Assembly: GCA_021234155.1 (NCBI GenBank)
Contig: JAJEKV010000032.1
Span: forward strand, 11,476,099-11,540,098
Source of the DNA: Isoetes taiwanensis
Taxonomy: Eukaryota; Streptophyta; Lycopodiopsida; Isoetales; Isoetaceae
DNA: 64,000 nucleotides
Direction of reading: 5' to 3'
Positions 47,393 through 57,802 of this stretch are shown in pieces (the first letter of the stretch is position 1; each line of letters starts with the position of its first letter). Below the pieces are notes generated by a model. That model was not told the origin of the DNA. It did no database searches and was given only the letters and a program-made list of their open reading frames with translations. The position numbers and the translations under genes were made by a program.

Positions 47393-50370
47393 GGACGCAG
47401 ATTTTAAAGATCAATGTAAGCAGATTTGGACAACAGCGGCTAGTAAAAACAAGCAGGGGAATGGAAGCAATGATTATGCGTCTCTAGCAAACAATAAAAA
47501 ATTTTGCTAAGGTGTGGGGTCGTAATAAGGTGGCGAGGAAAATGCTCTATTGGAGTCACTTTATAAAGAATTGATGAGCTTAGAAGAAGTGATATTGGCT
47601 CAAGGCGAAAGGGAAAAAATAGTTCTAGAGAAAATTAAGAGAATAGAACAAATCAAAATTAAACAAGCTAAAGTTAAAGGGGACCGACATGGATCAAGGA
47701 AGGTGACAAATGTATGAGGTTTCTTTTTTTTAGAGTTGCAAAGAGAGGAAACAAGCGACCACATTGTCCTCGGTGCTTGGTCGAGGATGGATCCATTATC
47801 CGGAACCCACAACAAGTGAAGGAATTTGTTTCTAAACATTTTGAAGACTTCTTCAAGAAGAAAAACATAAATTTTCAAGATTGCTTTGAAGAGTTAATTC
47901 TTTTTCTAAAGTTGTATCTAAAGTATCTTCTAGGCAAAGGGAACAACTTCGCCAACCGTTGTCGGATTTGAAGAGATGCGTGAGGTCGCCTACTCTCTAC
48001 GGCCAAAAATAAATGCCCAGTCTAGATGGCATTCCAAAGAATTCTTTTCGGGGAATATTGGGAATGGGTACAACCACTTGTGTACGATGCTTATCGGGAC
48101 TTTCTACAAGCGATCAGCTTGATAATGAGACTAAACCTTTGGATGTATCACCTTAATCCCAAAGGTGAAGGAACCGAAGTCCATAGGGGACTGGAGACCT
48201 ATTACATTGTTGTCAACCTTCTACAAAATTATAGCAAAAGGTTATGCAGAAAAAATAAAACCTATTTTGGTGGAGCATATATCGGCGTTCAATCGGGGAT
48301 TTATTCGGTGAAGTATTCTCAGTAATATTGCGGCTGCTTTTGAAGGCATACATTGGGCGAGAAAGACAAGTCAAAAAGTGCTTTATTTAAAGCTTCATTT
48401 TAAGAAGGCATATGACAGTGTGAGCTGGTCCTTTTTGGAAAAGATGCTATTTTGTGGACAAGAATTCACCAGTGTTGTTGCAAAGCTGTTGAAATCATCG
48501 CGTGCATCTGTGTTAGTTTTAGGGGAGACCTCCCCTATTTTCGACATAAGCAGGGGCATTAGACAAGGATGCCCCTTGGCGCCTTTCCTTTTTAACATTG
48601 TTGCAGAAGGACTATCTCAAGTGCTACTGGCAGTAGTGGAAGATAGGGTTATAACAGGGTTGCCGATGACAGATGGTTCGCAACAAATCTGTAACCAATA
48701 TGCCGATGATACTTTTTTGTTCCTAGAGGCCTCGGAAGATAATCTGTTGAATGCTAAACAACTATTGGATTCTTTCTCTATAGCATCAGGTTGTTTTCTC
48801 AATTGGAACAAATGTGCAGCTATTTGGCCATTAGATGAGCCTCTTCCGACTCATGTTGCCACTTTCCCTTGGACCATAATTCTTGTTGGATCTTCGTCAA
48901 AGTTGCTCGGCGTTTCAATCGGGGTATGCACCTCATCCTCGAACATATGGCATGAGATCTTGCTCAGTTTAGACAAACATTTGAGATGGTGGAGGATTAG
49001 TAAGCTCTCCATGGCAGGAAGGATTGTTGTAGCTAAGTCAGTGCTTAGCAGTACTCACATTTATGCTGCATCGGTGATGTTGGCGCCTGAATCAAAGCTA
49101 GCAGAGTTATCAAAAATGGTGCGAAACTTTATCTGGGGTGGAAATGAAGAGGGGGCAAATGTCAAAGTTGCATGGGGAAAATGTTTGAGATCCAAATTTA
49201 ATGGGGGATTAGGAATGCTTGACTTCAAGTTGCATAGTAAAATCCTAGTCTGCAAATTCATGTGGGAAATTCTTCAACAGGATTCGAAATCTCCTGGCCT
49301 TGAGCTTCTAAAACAATCTCTAACTCATTGTACGCCTTGCGGAAAGTCATTTCATAAGGCAGATCTGCCTTGGGCCCTCTTTTATAAATTGAGCCCATAT
49401 CACGGGGAGCCTCGCCATTTCTTAAAGGTTTGTTAAGAGCTTGGGAGACAGTAAAAGTTCTTTGGCGCCTGGACATCAAAAATTGTACCTCTGTATCCAT
49501 GCCCTTGTGGTGGTTGCAGGTGGAAACCAACAGAGGCCGGGTGCCGCTTTTCTCAGTGGTGAATAAAAGAACTCAAAACAGATGGATTGGGGCAGGTTTA
49601 TCTTGCATTGGAGATTGGTATCGATGCGGTGTATGCGGTGTTCGGGAGTCATTCAAGATAAGTTTAACTTGAGAGCAGCGAGATAAGCGAATTTGGAGCA
49701 TGGTGCGAGACAATATTCCGCCTTATGCGACTCCACAAGTAGGTGCTTTCTGCCCACCTCGCGAAAATCTTAACAAAAAACAGTTTGTTTCAAAGGCATA
49801 CAAGGCCACCTTGCGTGAATGAATTGATAAGTCTCCCCTCTCAATGGGAGTTAACATTAGAAGATAACCAAGTCACCCAACTATGGAAAGGGATCTGGAG
49901 GAGCCACTTGCCACCAAAGGTATCCACGCTATTATGGCAAATTTTTCATAGAGCAATCAGGGTCAACATATTAGTGAGCAGGTTCAACAGTGATGTATCA
50001 CCGAGTTGCCCAATGTGTGGGCAAGAAGTAGAAACAATTGAACACTGTCTTATGGATTGTAGAGAACTCCATTTCGGTATGGGAAAAATTGAAGGATGTG
50101 TTTGAGACTTCTATTTCAGAAAAGGAGATCTTGCTAGGTTTATATCCATCATCTTGGCAAACTGGAAAAAGAGTTGCTTTGAATATATGCAAGGGATGGC
50201 TTTTATGGCTAATATGGAAAAGGCGGAGAAAATTTGTGTTCTCCCAAGAATATCTCCACCCTGATAACCTATGGCCCTCTCTGAAACAAAAGGCCCGCCA
50301 ATACCTTGCAGCATTTGAGGAGGAGGAATGGGCTTCCCAAGCCCGCGACTTTCTCTCATCACTCTTATAA
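47393..50370 (+). pseudogene. L1 reverse transcriptase and C-terminal zf-RVT region
   Basis: Broken frames at 47393-48325 carry the thumb-proximal linker. The frame at 48378-49436 carries FKKAYDSVSW, GIRQGCPLAPFLF, YADDTF, the long RRWxxxKLSxAGR-like block (RWWRISKLSMAGR) and FIWGGNEEG. 49743-50105 carries CPMCGQEVETIEHCLMDC, the zf-RVT Cys-His block, and the last frame ends LLSSLL at 50368. Motif A reads KLHFKKAYD where LDF is needed, so the first catalytic Asp has become His. With several frameshifts this RT is dead. Plant L1 elements of this layout are common. It shares no close similarity with LINE-A. Confidence 0.9.
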
Positions 50371-50503
50371 AAGTTTAGCTTCATAGCCAAGTGGTTATCC
50401 TTACATAAACAAATATGATATGTAAGTGTATGATATCACTTGGTGCATGTAAACCATTGATGAGTTCCAATTAATATACACTTGATCTTTCAAAAAAAAA
50501 AAA

Positions 50504-50519
50504 AGTAATGCCATCTCGA
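50504..50519. repeat. L1 target-site duplication, right
   Basis: Matches 44411-44426 exactly, directly after the poly(A) run. Confidence 0.9.
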
Positions 50520-50610
50520 ATATCACAAGCAATTATTAATGCCCAGAATGCAAACTAGTAATGCCATCTCGAATATTACAAACAATTATTAATGCCTGAC
50601 ATAGCCTAGT
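50505..50610. repeat. 53-base tandem duplication at the L1 target
   Basis: gtaatgccatctcgaatat...attattaatgcc occurs twice in tandem, the second copy starting near 50558. Another copy of the first part lies at the left flank, as the target-site duplication. Confidence 0.75.
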
Positions 50611-51636
50611 GCACATTTGCTAACTTGTTTAAAAACGTTTTGAAGATCGGTGTCGACATTTTTTTGGTCATCGATAATGCTGGTAAGATTTTTTTTGGCA
50701 TCAAAATTCGGCAAAACTTTGTCTGCTTTCTTTTTCTTTTTTCTTTTTTAATTGGCGGATACATCATTTTCATCACGTAATCATACTCGGCTTCTAATAT
50801 TGTAGACAAAAGTTAGAAATTCAAAGGCTCTAGACAAATGGGTCGTTTAAAATTTGGACATTTCTGAAATTTGTGGTATGGGGCTTTTTTGAAGGTAAAA
50901 AACAACTAACGTTATCTTATTTGTGGACAATCATCCAATTCTTCACATTTAGGTTTAGGTTTATGTTTAGCCATCTAGAACAGAACGATACCGGCGGGAG
51001 TCGTTTTGTTTATGCAGTACCGAAGAAGCAGATTCGAATTCGATGGAGGTTGCACCTGCTCCTGTAGCCAATCTTGCACAGCAAGTTCTCTGAAGTTTTG
51101 CTGCGTCCTCGAAGAAAATCCATGAAATCTCTGCAGCCAGTCTGCTCCAGCAGAGGTTTTTTTCTTCCTTAGATAGCGACGACTGGAGCTTCCAAGGTAA
51201 TTTATGACAAAGATAGCTAGTTTTAGCCTGTAGTTCTATTGTTCTATGCATTTGTTTGCTTTTTTTCATGCTTGTGTTTTGTGTGGTTCTTCTTTATCAC
51301 AGGAGAGTGTAGGGTGTAGAATCGGCCTAGCTAACTCTATTATACTTGGCTGGCTGTGTTGTTTCTGACAGACCTTTGCAATCTGTAATGAATCTGCCTT
51401 GTTGTACTTGGCCTTGGTTCCCTTATAGTGCTTGCTTCAGGGGCATGTGATTTGCGTTTGATTCCTTTCTTCCGATTCGCCTCTGGTTGAACTAGCTCTA
51501 GTGTTCTAGATCCCATTTTCTTATGTCTTGCTAGTATAAAAAACAAAGAATCTGGTTCATATTGTGACTGAAGCTTCATGGAAAATATGAGAGAAATAGG
51601 TCTTTCTCTTGGAGCAGTAGGAAACAAACTGCCTCT
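50611..51636. other. No gene seen
   Basis: AT-rich sequence. A possible small exon at about 51040-51200 (splice-like gtaattt after 51198) has no recognisable domain. Confidence 0.4.
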
Positions 51637-51738
51637 GCCAATCCCTTTCCATTCTGTACATTTATGCAGCATTTCAACTGTGGCGTACAGGCATATTGTC
51701 AGCTGCACGATTACTCTGACTCGTTCTAAACAGAGCAC
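51637..51738 (-). pseudogene. Kinase copy K3: N-terminal fragment only
   Basis: Encodes only the first 33 or so residues (LERVRVIVQLTICLYATVEM, then LHKCTEWKGI) before the match to K1 ends at 51637. The rest of the frame, down to 51340, is unrelated. Its upstream DNA is preserved. It marks one breakpoint of the duplication. Confidence 0.8.
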
Positions 51739-52046
51739 GACTTGTTAATAACTTAAATATTAAAATGGAAAAGGAGTGAAAAAAAACGAAGCCGTAAAAT
51801 TTTCAAAACAAATTTTATATAATAATACATAATATTATATTTCTTATATGAAGAAGACGTGGTGCATAGTGCATTGTAAGCTCTTGCCATGATGTACTTT
51901 GGGGCAAGACGTGGTGCATGGTGCATAGTGGGGGAAGGTCAAGCTTCATTACATTCACATATACTTTGTGTGAAGGTCAAGCTTCATAAAGGTTGAGTCT
52001 CCACAATATTTAAGCATCAAAAGCATTCTATCCTTTACTGTAAACA

Positions 52047-52277
52047 ATGGTTGCCTTAAATTACTGGAAATTATGGCTTGTTTTCTCAGGCGTAATTGCC
52101 TCTGCATTTTATGGAGCGGCACCGTTGTTGGCAAGAATAGACGTTCAAACCCTATTCTTGCGTCCCCATGGCCAAACACCATTCTTTCGCCATTGCTTCT
52201 GTTCTAGCATCGCTTCTTCAGTATATTTCGAGCTCGCAATCGCGCTTTTTAATAGCTTTGATTTTTCGGTTGATTGA
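52047..52277 (+). other. Duplicated ORF of unknown status (block copy 3)
   Basis: Begins identically to the ORF at 35773 (MVALNYWKLWLVFSGVIASA), but an extra base near 52143 changes the C-terminal half. Different ends in the two copies argue against a conserved protein. Confidence 0.3.
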
Positions 52278-52358
52278 TCTCAGTTCTTATCTTTTCTTTT
52301 TAATCTCGAGCGTTCTTTCTCAGAGTTTTAAGCTGTTTCTTTCTCAGAGCAAAAGATC

Positions 52359-52466
52359 ATGAGCTCTGCAGCTCCTGCTGCTTTGCCAGAGCTCTTAAAC
52401 CCACAAACTCCTTATCCCCAAGCTCTGGCGAAACTCTTAAGCATCGACTATGGCGGCTTTTTGAAC
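52359..52466 (+). CDS. Possible first coding exon of an unrecognised gene (copy 3)
   Basis: Same 36-codon frame as 36204-36311, ending before a GT (gtaattt). The two nucleotide differences between copies (TTG/TTA Leu and AAT/AAC Asn) are both silent, whereas the flanking DNA has indels. The next exon is not visible. It could be a real short exon under constraint, or chance in a recent duplicate. Confidence 0.4.
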
Positions 52467-52496
52467 GTAATTTAAGGCAAACCATTGTTTATGTCC

Positions 52497-52743
52497 CGTA
52501 ATGCACGGCCGGAAGAGATTCCAGCCATAACGTTCTCGGCGCCCCCTCCAGCCTCGGCAGGGACTCGCGGCTCCGCCGCTCGTCGGCCGCCTCAGCTAGT
52601 GGTGCCGCCTCAAAAATTATACGCCGAAATCTCTTCCCGCCGTGCATTACGTAGTACATAATTGAGCCCCGCGAGTCGCTGCCGAGGCTGGCGAGGGCGC
52701 CGAGAAAATTATATGCCAGAATTTCTTCCCGTCGTGCATTACG
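52497..52743. mobile_element. Foldback MITE, copy 2, with an extra inverted arm
   Basis: The MITE spans 52497-52651 with the same CGTAATGCACGGC and GCCGTGCATTACG ends. A further 92 bases (52652-52743) are an inverted copy of the left arm, including cgagtcgctgccgaggctgg, and end again in a CGTGCATTACG terminus. This gives a large perfect-type foldback not present in copy 1. Consistent with template switching or a second nested MITE. Confidence 0.7.
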
Positions 52744-52757
52744 TAGTACATAATTGA

Positions 52758-52774
52758 GCCCAGCGTTGCTGAGC
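52758..52774. other. GCCCAGCGTTGCTGAGC hairpin, copy 2
   Basis: Same as 36497-36513 with one change in the right arm. Confidence 0.55.
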
Positions 52775-52854
52775 ATAGCTAGGAATTATAAATAATACAT
52801 TGAAGCAAATAATCACGTTCTTAAAATCAAACAACTAAGAGCATTCGACCACAT

Positions 52855-53410
52855 TTTCACTTTCCCTTTCGTTTCTTTTTAACTTTCCATGCTTTTTCCT
52901 TTTCTTATTCTCCCCTTTCCTTTTTTTCGTATTCCCATTTACCTTTTTTCTTTTTCCACTATCCCATCTCGTCTCCTCCTCCTCCCCTTTTTTTTTTTTT
53001 CCCTTTCCCTTTTCTCCCATTTTTGTTTGCTCTTTCTTTTTTTTCTTTTTTTCATTTTCCCCTTCCTTTTCCCTTTTTTCATTTCCCTTTTCCATTTTCC
53101 ATTGTTCCATTCCTTGCTTTTCCCTTTTCCCCTTTTTTATTTTCCCTTTCTTTTTGTTCCCCTCCCTTTTCTATTTACCCTTATTTTTTCCCCTTTTTCT
53201 TTTCCCATTTGCTTTTTCCCACACTTATTCTTTCTCATTCTCCTTTCTCTTTCCAATTCAATTCAATTCACTCATTTCCCCCTTCTATCTTCCCCTTTTT
53301 TATTTTCCCACTCTTTGCTTTTCCCTTTTTCTATTTCCCTACCCATTTTTCTCCTCCCCATTTAACGTTCCTTTTTTCGATTTACTTTCTTCCATTTTTA
53401 TTTTCTCCCA
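52855..53410 (+). repeat. Polypyrimidine tract 2 (about 550 bp)
   Basis: TTTTCCC-type sequence, three times longer than the equivalent tract at 36596. Long ORFs in all three frames are compositional artefacts (Phe/Pro/Leu/Ser only). Confidence 0.9.
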
Positions 53411-54583
53411 CAAGGCACCCAAAAATTTAACCACTACCATAAACCACTAAAAAACCACTATAGATGTAGTTTTTAATGCTAAAAATTTTATTCTTAATAA
53501 AAACCACGTAGCATAGTGGTTTTCATAACTAGTATGTGGTTATTCATGTTGATTTTTGGGTTGCCCCTAGAGGGGCAAACCCTTGTTCATGTGGGTTTCT
53601 GGCATATCCTAAGTATATGCTGAAATATGCTTAGAATATCTTGAAAACTGCTCCAAGCTCACTGTTGCCTGTAAACTGGCGGTCGCCCCTGTTCCTAGGC
53701 AGGTGCTGTGCAAACCGGCTAACTGGAAGAAGGAAGGATGCATGGAGGCCTCGGCAAGGTAAGCCACATTCCTCTTATTCGAAGCTTTATTTTCTTCTTT
53801 GATCTATTCCAGCTATGGTTTTTCTTGCCATTTCCAGTAAATGCTTATTTTGCTCGAGATGTTTTTGCTTCTCTCATGCAAATCTGTGCAACGGCTATGA
53901 TGCAAAGGGATGTATCTGAGCCATTTAGGCACGTTAATTGAAGGCGGGGCTTGGTCACAACAATTCGGACCATGACTGAGCATCGCCTTTTGTTTTAGCA
54001 ATCCTTTCATTGGTTTTTGTTGCCTCTTCAAACAATATGAAGCATTGATTCGGCTCCAGAGTGTCTGCCCAGCATGCAGTCATAGGGTTTTGTTGCACAT
54101 GGGGGGTTTTCTAAAGGCCCTTGCCATGAACATATTCGTGAACGTTATAAGGCTTTGGCAATTGTTCATTCTAAATTGTGTCTCTCCTGAATTGTTTTCT
54201 ATGTTATAGGCCTAAGCATTTAATTATGTGATTCTTATGTTTCTACTTTATATGGAATATCAGATATGATCTCAATGTAATTAGTACTTCTTGCGATGGT
54301 AAATGTGCTCCACAGTATAACGTCTCTGTTAGAGATCTTGGAGGTAGTCATTTTTTATTGGTCGAGCGATACGTTTTAGGAATGCTTGGATAAGTAGCTT
54401 TTCGATTTGCCTTCAGGCCATTGGAGCTATGTGCAAAACATCTGCAGTTGTGGATGGACGAGAATTATTTATACCAATGCTTTGAAAATTTTGTACCTGT
54501 ATGTATTCTAGCTCCCTCTTCTCTGTGTGGATTTATTGTGTTGCTAGGCTTACTATTGAATGTTGCAAATCTTTAGTCCGAGT
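53411..54583. other. No gene seen; aaccacta-type short repeats
   Basis: 53430-53545 is rich in aaaccact/agtggttt words like those at 63100-63500. The rest is AT-rich with a hydrophobic ORF at 53738-53941 that matches nothing I know. Confidence 0.4.
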
Positions 54584-55735
54584 TTTTTTTTTTGAAGGAC
54601 GACAAGTTTTATTCACCAACTAAAAACTAGAGCAACATAAAATGCAAAGACAGGATTATAACCCAAGTGGACAAACCGATCCAACTGAGCACAACCACCT
54701 GCCTATGCAAAAGAATGAATCTGAAGAGAAGAACAATTGTAAGCCATAACAATTTTATTTTGCGCCCACTGAAGAACAATCGCATCTGCAGTATCTACGC
54801 CCTTAAAGATAAACAACCTCCTTCTCTTCCAGATTGACTATAAAAGCCAGCCACATGCAAGATGAAAAGCTCGTTTCCGTAGTTTGGGCCAAGCAGCTTA
54901 TCCCATACCCATATCCAAACACTTTTCCATTGTGGCTGAGGGACCTGAAGATGCCACCTATTAGATGGAGGCAGGATTTAAGAATGCAAAAGCAATTTAT
55001 ACACAGAAGACACAAACTGCCCTGGCTGGATATCCTGATGGCAACCCCATATGACTACCTCAATCTATGGACCAGAATCCTGTGGTAACAATGCAGCAAT
55101 ATGATTCCAGATTACTCTGTCCCATCTGTACAACAAGAACTTTGTTCTAAATGCTTCCCATGACATGAGATGACCAGACTCATACCAAGCTGCAATAGTC
55201 CTTATACCAGCTGCTATCCATCGTCGTTGTGTCTTTGGATGAACAACCACACTTAGAGGCACATTCTCTGGAGTGTCCTGCAAAGGAATCCACCAGCATG
55301 GAGTGGACAACTGAAGACATGCCTCAGGATTAATATGGAAAAGAGATCTGACAGTGTCCCAAGCAGCAAGCAACCCCTTTAGAAAGGGAGAAGCATTAGG
55401 ATACGGATGCATATGATAAAGCAAAGCCCAAGGAAGGAGGGGCTTAATGGTGGCCTTATGAAATGGGAGACAATGCTGAATCGACTGCACCAACAACCTC
55501 GGGCCAGGAGAATCATCCTTACCAATAAAAATCCTCCAAATAAACTTTGATATCATCACCTTGCTTTGGAGGTGAAAATCCAACATACCAAGACCACCAG
55601 TTGCCTTAGGTCTAATGCATTTCGCCCAAGCTACCTTGACCACCGCTCCTAACTCATTTCCACCCCAAATAAAATTTCTGACGATATGCACAATCTCCTC
55701 CATCTTAAGAATAATAACTGACTTTACATTCATGT
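54584..55735 (-). mobile_element. L1 3' fragment, 5'-truncated
   Basis: Minus strand, ending in poly(A) (seen as T11 at 54584-54595). The frame at 55065-55733 carries VRNFIWGGNELGAVVKVAWA, GGLGMLDFHLQSK and WIAAGIRTIAAWY, the C-terminal part of plant L1 ORF2 also present in the full-length L1 at about 49130-49650. The YADD region is absent because of 5' truncation near 55735. A clear target-site duplication is not seen. Confidence 0.85.
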
Positions 55736-56820
55736 TTAGTTGTCTATGAAAGTCATTGTAACAAGGCCTCGGGATTATTTGAGGGTTATGTTTTTGTTGG
55801 ATTTATTTCCCATGCCATGGCTGAGAGCATTCTCCAGACTTTCAATAACACAGTGATGTCTAATGCAGATCAACCATTTCGAATGAATTGTGCATAAAAG
55901 AAATCAAGTATATAGAGAAGATGGCAGAACCTTATATACAGAAAAGTTGTTGGATGCTGTGTTGCATGCTCATATTGCTTATTGCCAAAGCATTACAAAC
56001 ATTGGATCAATAAAGATTAACCTTATGCACCCTGGTAGTGAGGCGAGTCCTGACCTTACAACTTAGAAGTTGCAGATCGTAGTATACTTTGTTCTTTTTA
56101 AACGGCAACCTATTTTGCATTATTTGCATGAGATTTGATTTCCTATTGTTGAATTCCATGACATCCCTTTCTGTGTATCAAGGAACTAGAGATTGGTAAA
56201 GCATGGATCAGGTCAATTTATTTTCACCTTTCATCTACATAAATCTCCTTCTTCACACGCAAATTATTGCGAGCAGAAACATGGCTCGTTACAGACATAT
56301 GCAATATCAGCAAGCCTATTCCACTTACAAGCTTTATTTAGATTTTGATGCATGACATAGCTAGCATTCTTGATGTTTGTGCCTGGAAGCAATCTTTTTT
56401 CAAGGTAGAAGGGTGTACAGAACATGTGCTTTGTTGAAGAGATCAAGGACTGATCTATGAATGCTGCAGGTAATGTCGCCTCTCAATGTGCCTACAGATG
56501 CTTTCCGCATTGGAATTTCAATTTGCAACAAGCTGTTGAATGTGTAGTGGCCAGCAAGACGCTGTTCATATTTGAGCTTGCATGCGCAATACTGCATGCC
56601 ATAGTACTGTAGGCTCCAACCATTTTTTACTGCGAGACTTTCTTTGAAGAGCTAAAGCTCTTGCCGATGGAGATGGCAGATGAAACTACTGGAGGGCAGA
56701 ATGAGAGGAAAAAATGGTAAAGGGTTGTTGAAATTGTGCTTTTAAGACCTTACTCTTTTCCTCTTTAATAATTGATGTACATATCAATATTGAGTATTCA
56801 TAATCATATTATTGTCTTGC
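55736..56820. other. No supported gene
   Basis: AT-rich sequence. Several acceptor-like tgcag sites and short open pieces occur, but none reads as a known protein. Confidence 0.4.
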
Positions 56821-56822
56821 AG

Positions 56823-57011
56823 GGCATTCTTGTTGAGTACAGAAGTTTCTATTATGTATGAGGGTTTGGGTATGCCAAGGATGTACCTTCCCGTAAAAAG
56901 ATCCTTGAGATCTTTTGTTGCATTGATTCTCTGCACATTTCTTTGGCCAGCGATCTGGAAATATGTCATTTACATTTTCACATCCCTATCTTCTTTCTAC
57001 AAGTTGAAATA
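56823..57011 (+). CDS. Possible exon with a membrane segment, unrecognised
   Basis: After a good acceptor (gtcttgcag at 56814-56822) the frame encodes FLLSTEVSIMYEGLGMP, a basic VKRSLR turn and a hydrophobic helix (SFVALILCTFLWPAIW) ending at a stop at 57009-57011. It could be the last exon of a membrane protein. I do not recognise the family and see no upstream exon. It directly precedes the PPR relic. Confidence 0.3.
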
Positions 57012-57023
57012 ATGTAAGTTAAC

Positions 57024-57591
57024 GGCAGGGTCATCCATGAAAATATAATCAGAATTCAGATTCAGACAGATGTTGTAATAGGTAGGACCTTAGTGGACAT
57101 GTCTGCCAAATGTGGAAGTCTACAGGAAGTTGATAAAGCATTTGGTAAATTGGCAATACAAGACGTGGTCTCTTGAGGTTCAATGGTAGCAGGATATGCC
57201 CAAAATGGCGAGGCTCTTTTGGCTTTACAATGCTTTAAGAAGATGCAGCAAGAGGGCATGATGCTGAATGATGCATTATTTACCCATATCCTTGTTGCCT
57301 GCAGCTATGGAGGCTTTGTAGAAGGGCATAAATACCATAAATCTATGATAGAAGATCATGGCATCGCACCAACTAATTTCCACTGTTCTTGCATTAGTGA
57401 ATCTTCGATGCCGTGCAGGTTTTCTAAGTGAGGCAGAAATGTATCTTAGAACTACGGTCCGAAGTGATAACACTGAAGGCATTACCATGGATTGGACATC
57501 TTTGATTACTGCATGCAGAATGTACAGTGATGTTGAGCTAGGAAAATGTCTTCTTATTGCAAATAAAGTCCGGCGAAAGCATGTTCCTTAA
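57024..57591 (+). pseudogene. PPR-family pseudogene (PLS type, C-terminal repeats and E region)
   Basis: Reads GRVIHENIIR, then VDMSAKCGSLQEVDKAFGKL, then DVVS-stop-GSMVAGYAQNGEA, then CFKKMQQEGMML, then HILVACSYGGFVEGHKY, then SEAEMYL and WTSLITACRMYSDVELGK. These are the L and S repeats and E-type end of plant organelle RNA-editing or processing PPR proteins. The TGA at 57174-57176 replaces the Trp of VVSW, and a frameshift lies near 57395 between FHCSCI and VNLRCRAGF. Upstream repeats and any DYW domain are missing. The mutated Trp codon could in principle be edited only in an organelle transcript, which this is not. Confidence 0.88.
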
Positions 57592-57802
57592 GATTGCATG
57601 TGCTACATCGTATTAACATTGGGGAGACACAACGACAGATTATTCAGGGTATGTGATGGTTGTTTGTGACAAGGAGATTAAAGCTGTGAAAGTGGGCTAC
57701 CAGAGAGGCAGAGGAAGGGGAGAGCATTGGAATTTGTGTGAACAGAAAAAGGCCTTTTGTCATGAATGCTCCATTAGCTTAGCCATTAACTTAACAACCA
57801 AT
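57592..57802. other. Decayed continuation of the PPR region
   Basis: Downstream of the TAA at 57589 the sequence still shows weak similarity to a PPR E region, for example CYIVLTLGRHNDR where CYVxLSNxxxxxGxWDD is usual. No intact frame. Confidence 0.4.

Larger units (their letters stand above)
44427..50503 (+). mobile_element. Full-length plant L1 (LINE) element, decayed
   Basis: About 6.1 kb on the plus strand, bounded by a perfect 16-base target-site duplication and ending in a poly(A) run (50492-50503). Order: 5' untranslated region, decayed ORF1 with a DUF4283-like part, APE endonuclease, RT with YADD box, zf-RVT Cys-His block, 3' end. Numerous frameshifts and an internal 233-bp duplication make it inactive. 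The intact duplication indicates insertion by target-primed reverse transcription into DNA near the kinase block. Confidence 0.92.
51637..53700. repeat. Segmental duplication block, copy 3 (kinase 5' end and upstream DNA)
   Basis: From 51637 the sequence matches 35376-36900 in the same orientation. It contains the kinase start on the minus strand, the shared upstream segment, the hydrophobic ORF (52047), the small exon (52359), the foldback MITE, the 17-base hairpin, a polypyrimidine tract and the gggttgcccctag palindrome. Copy 3 is longer because of an extra MITE arm and a longer pyrimidine tract. Confidence 0.88.

Noticed and set aside
57174-57176. TGA in the PPR sequence as an RNA-edited codon
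   Set aside because: Editing that removes stop codons is known in fern and hornwort organelle transcripts, but this locus is nuclear and also has a frameshift. Pseudogenisation is simpler.
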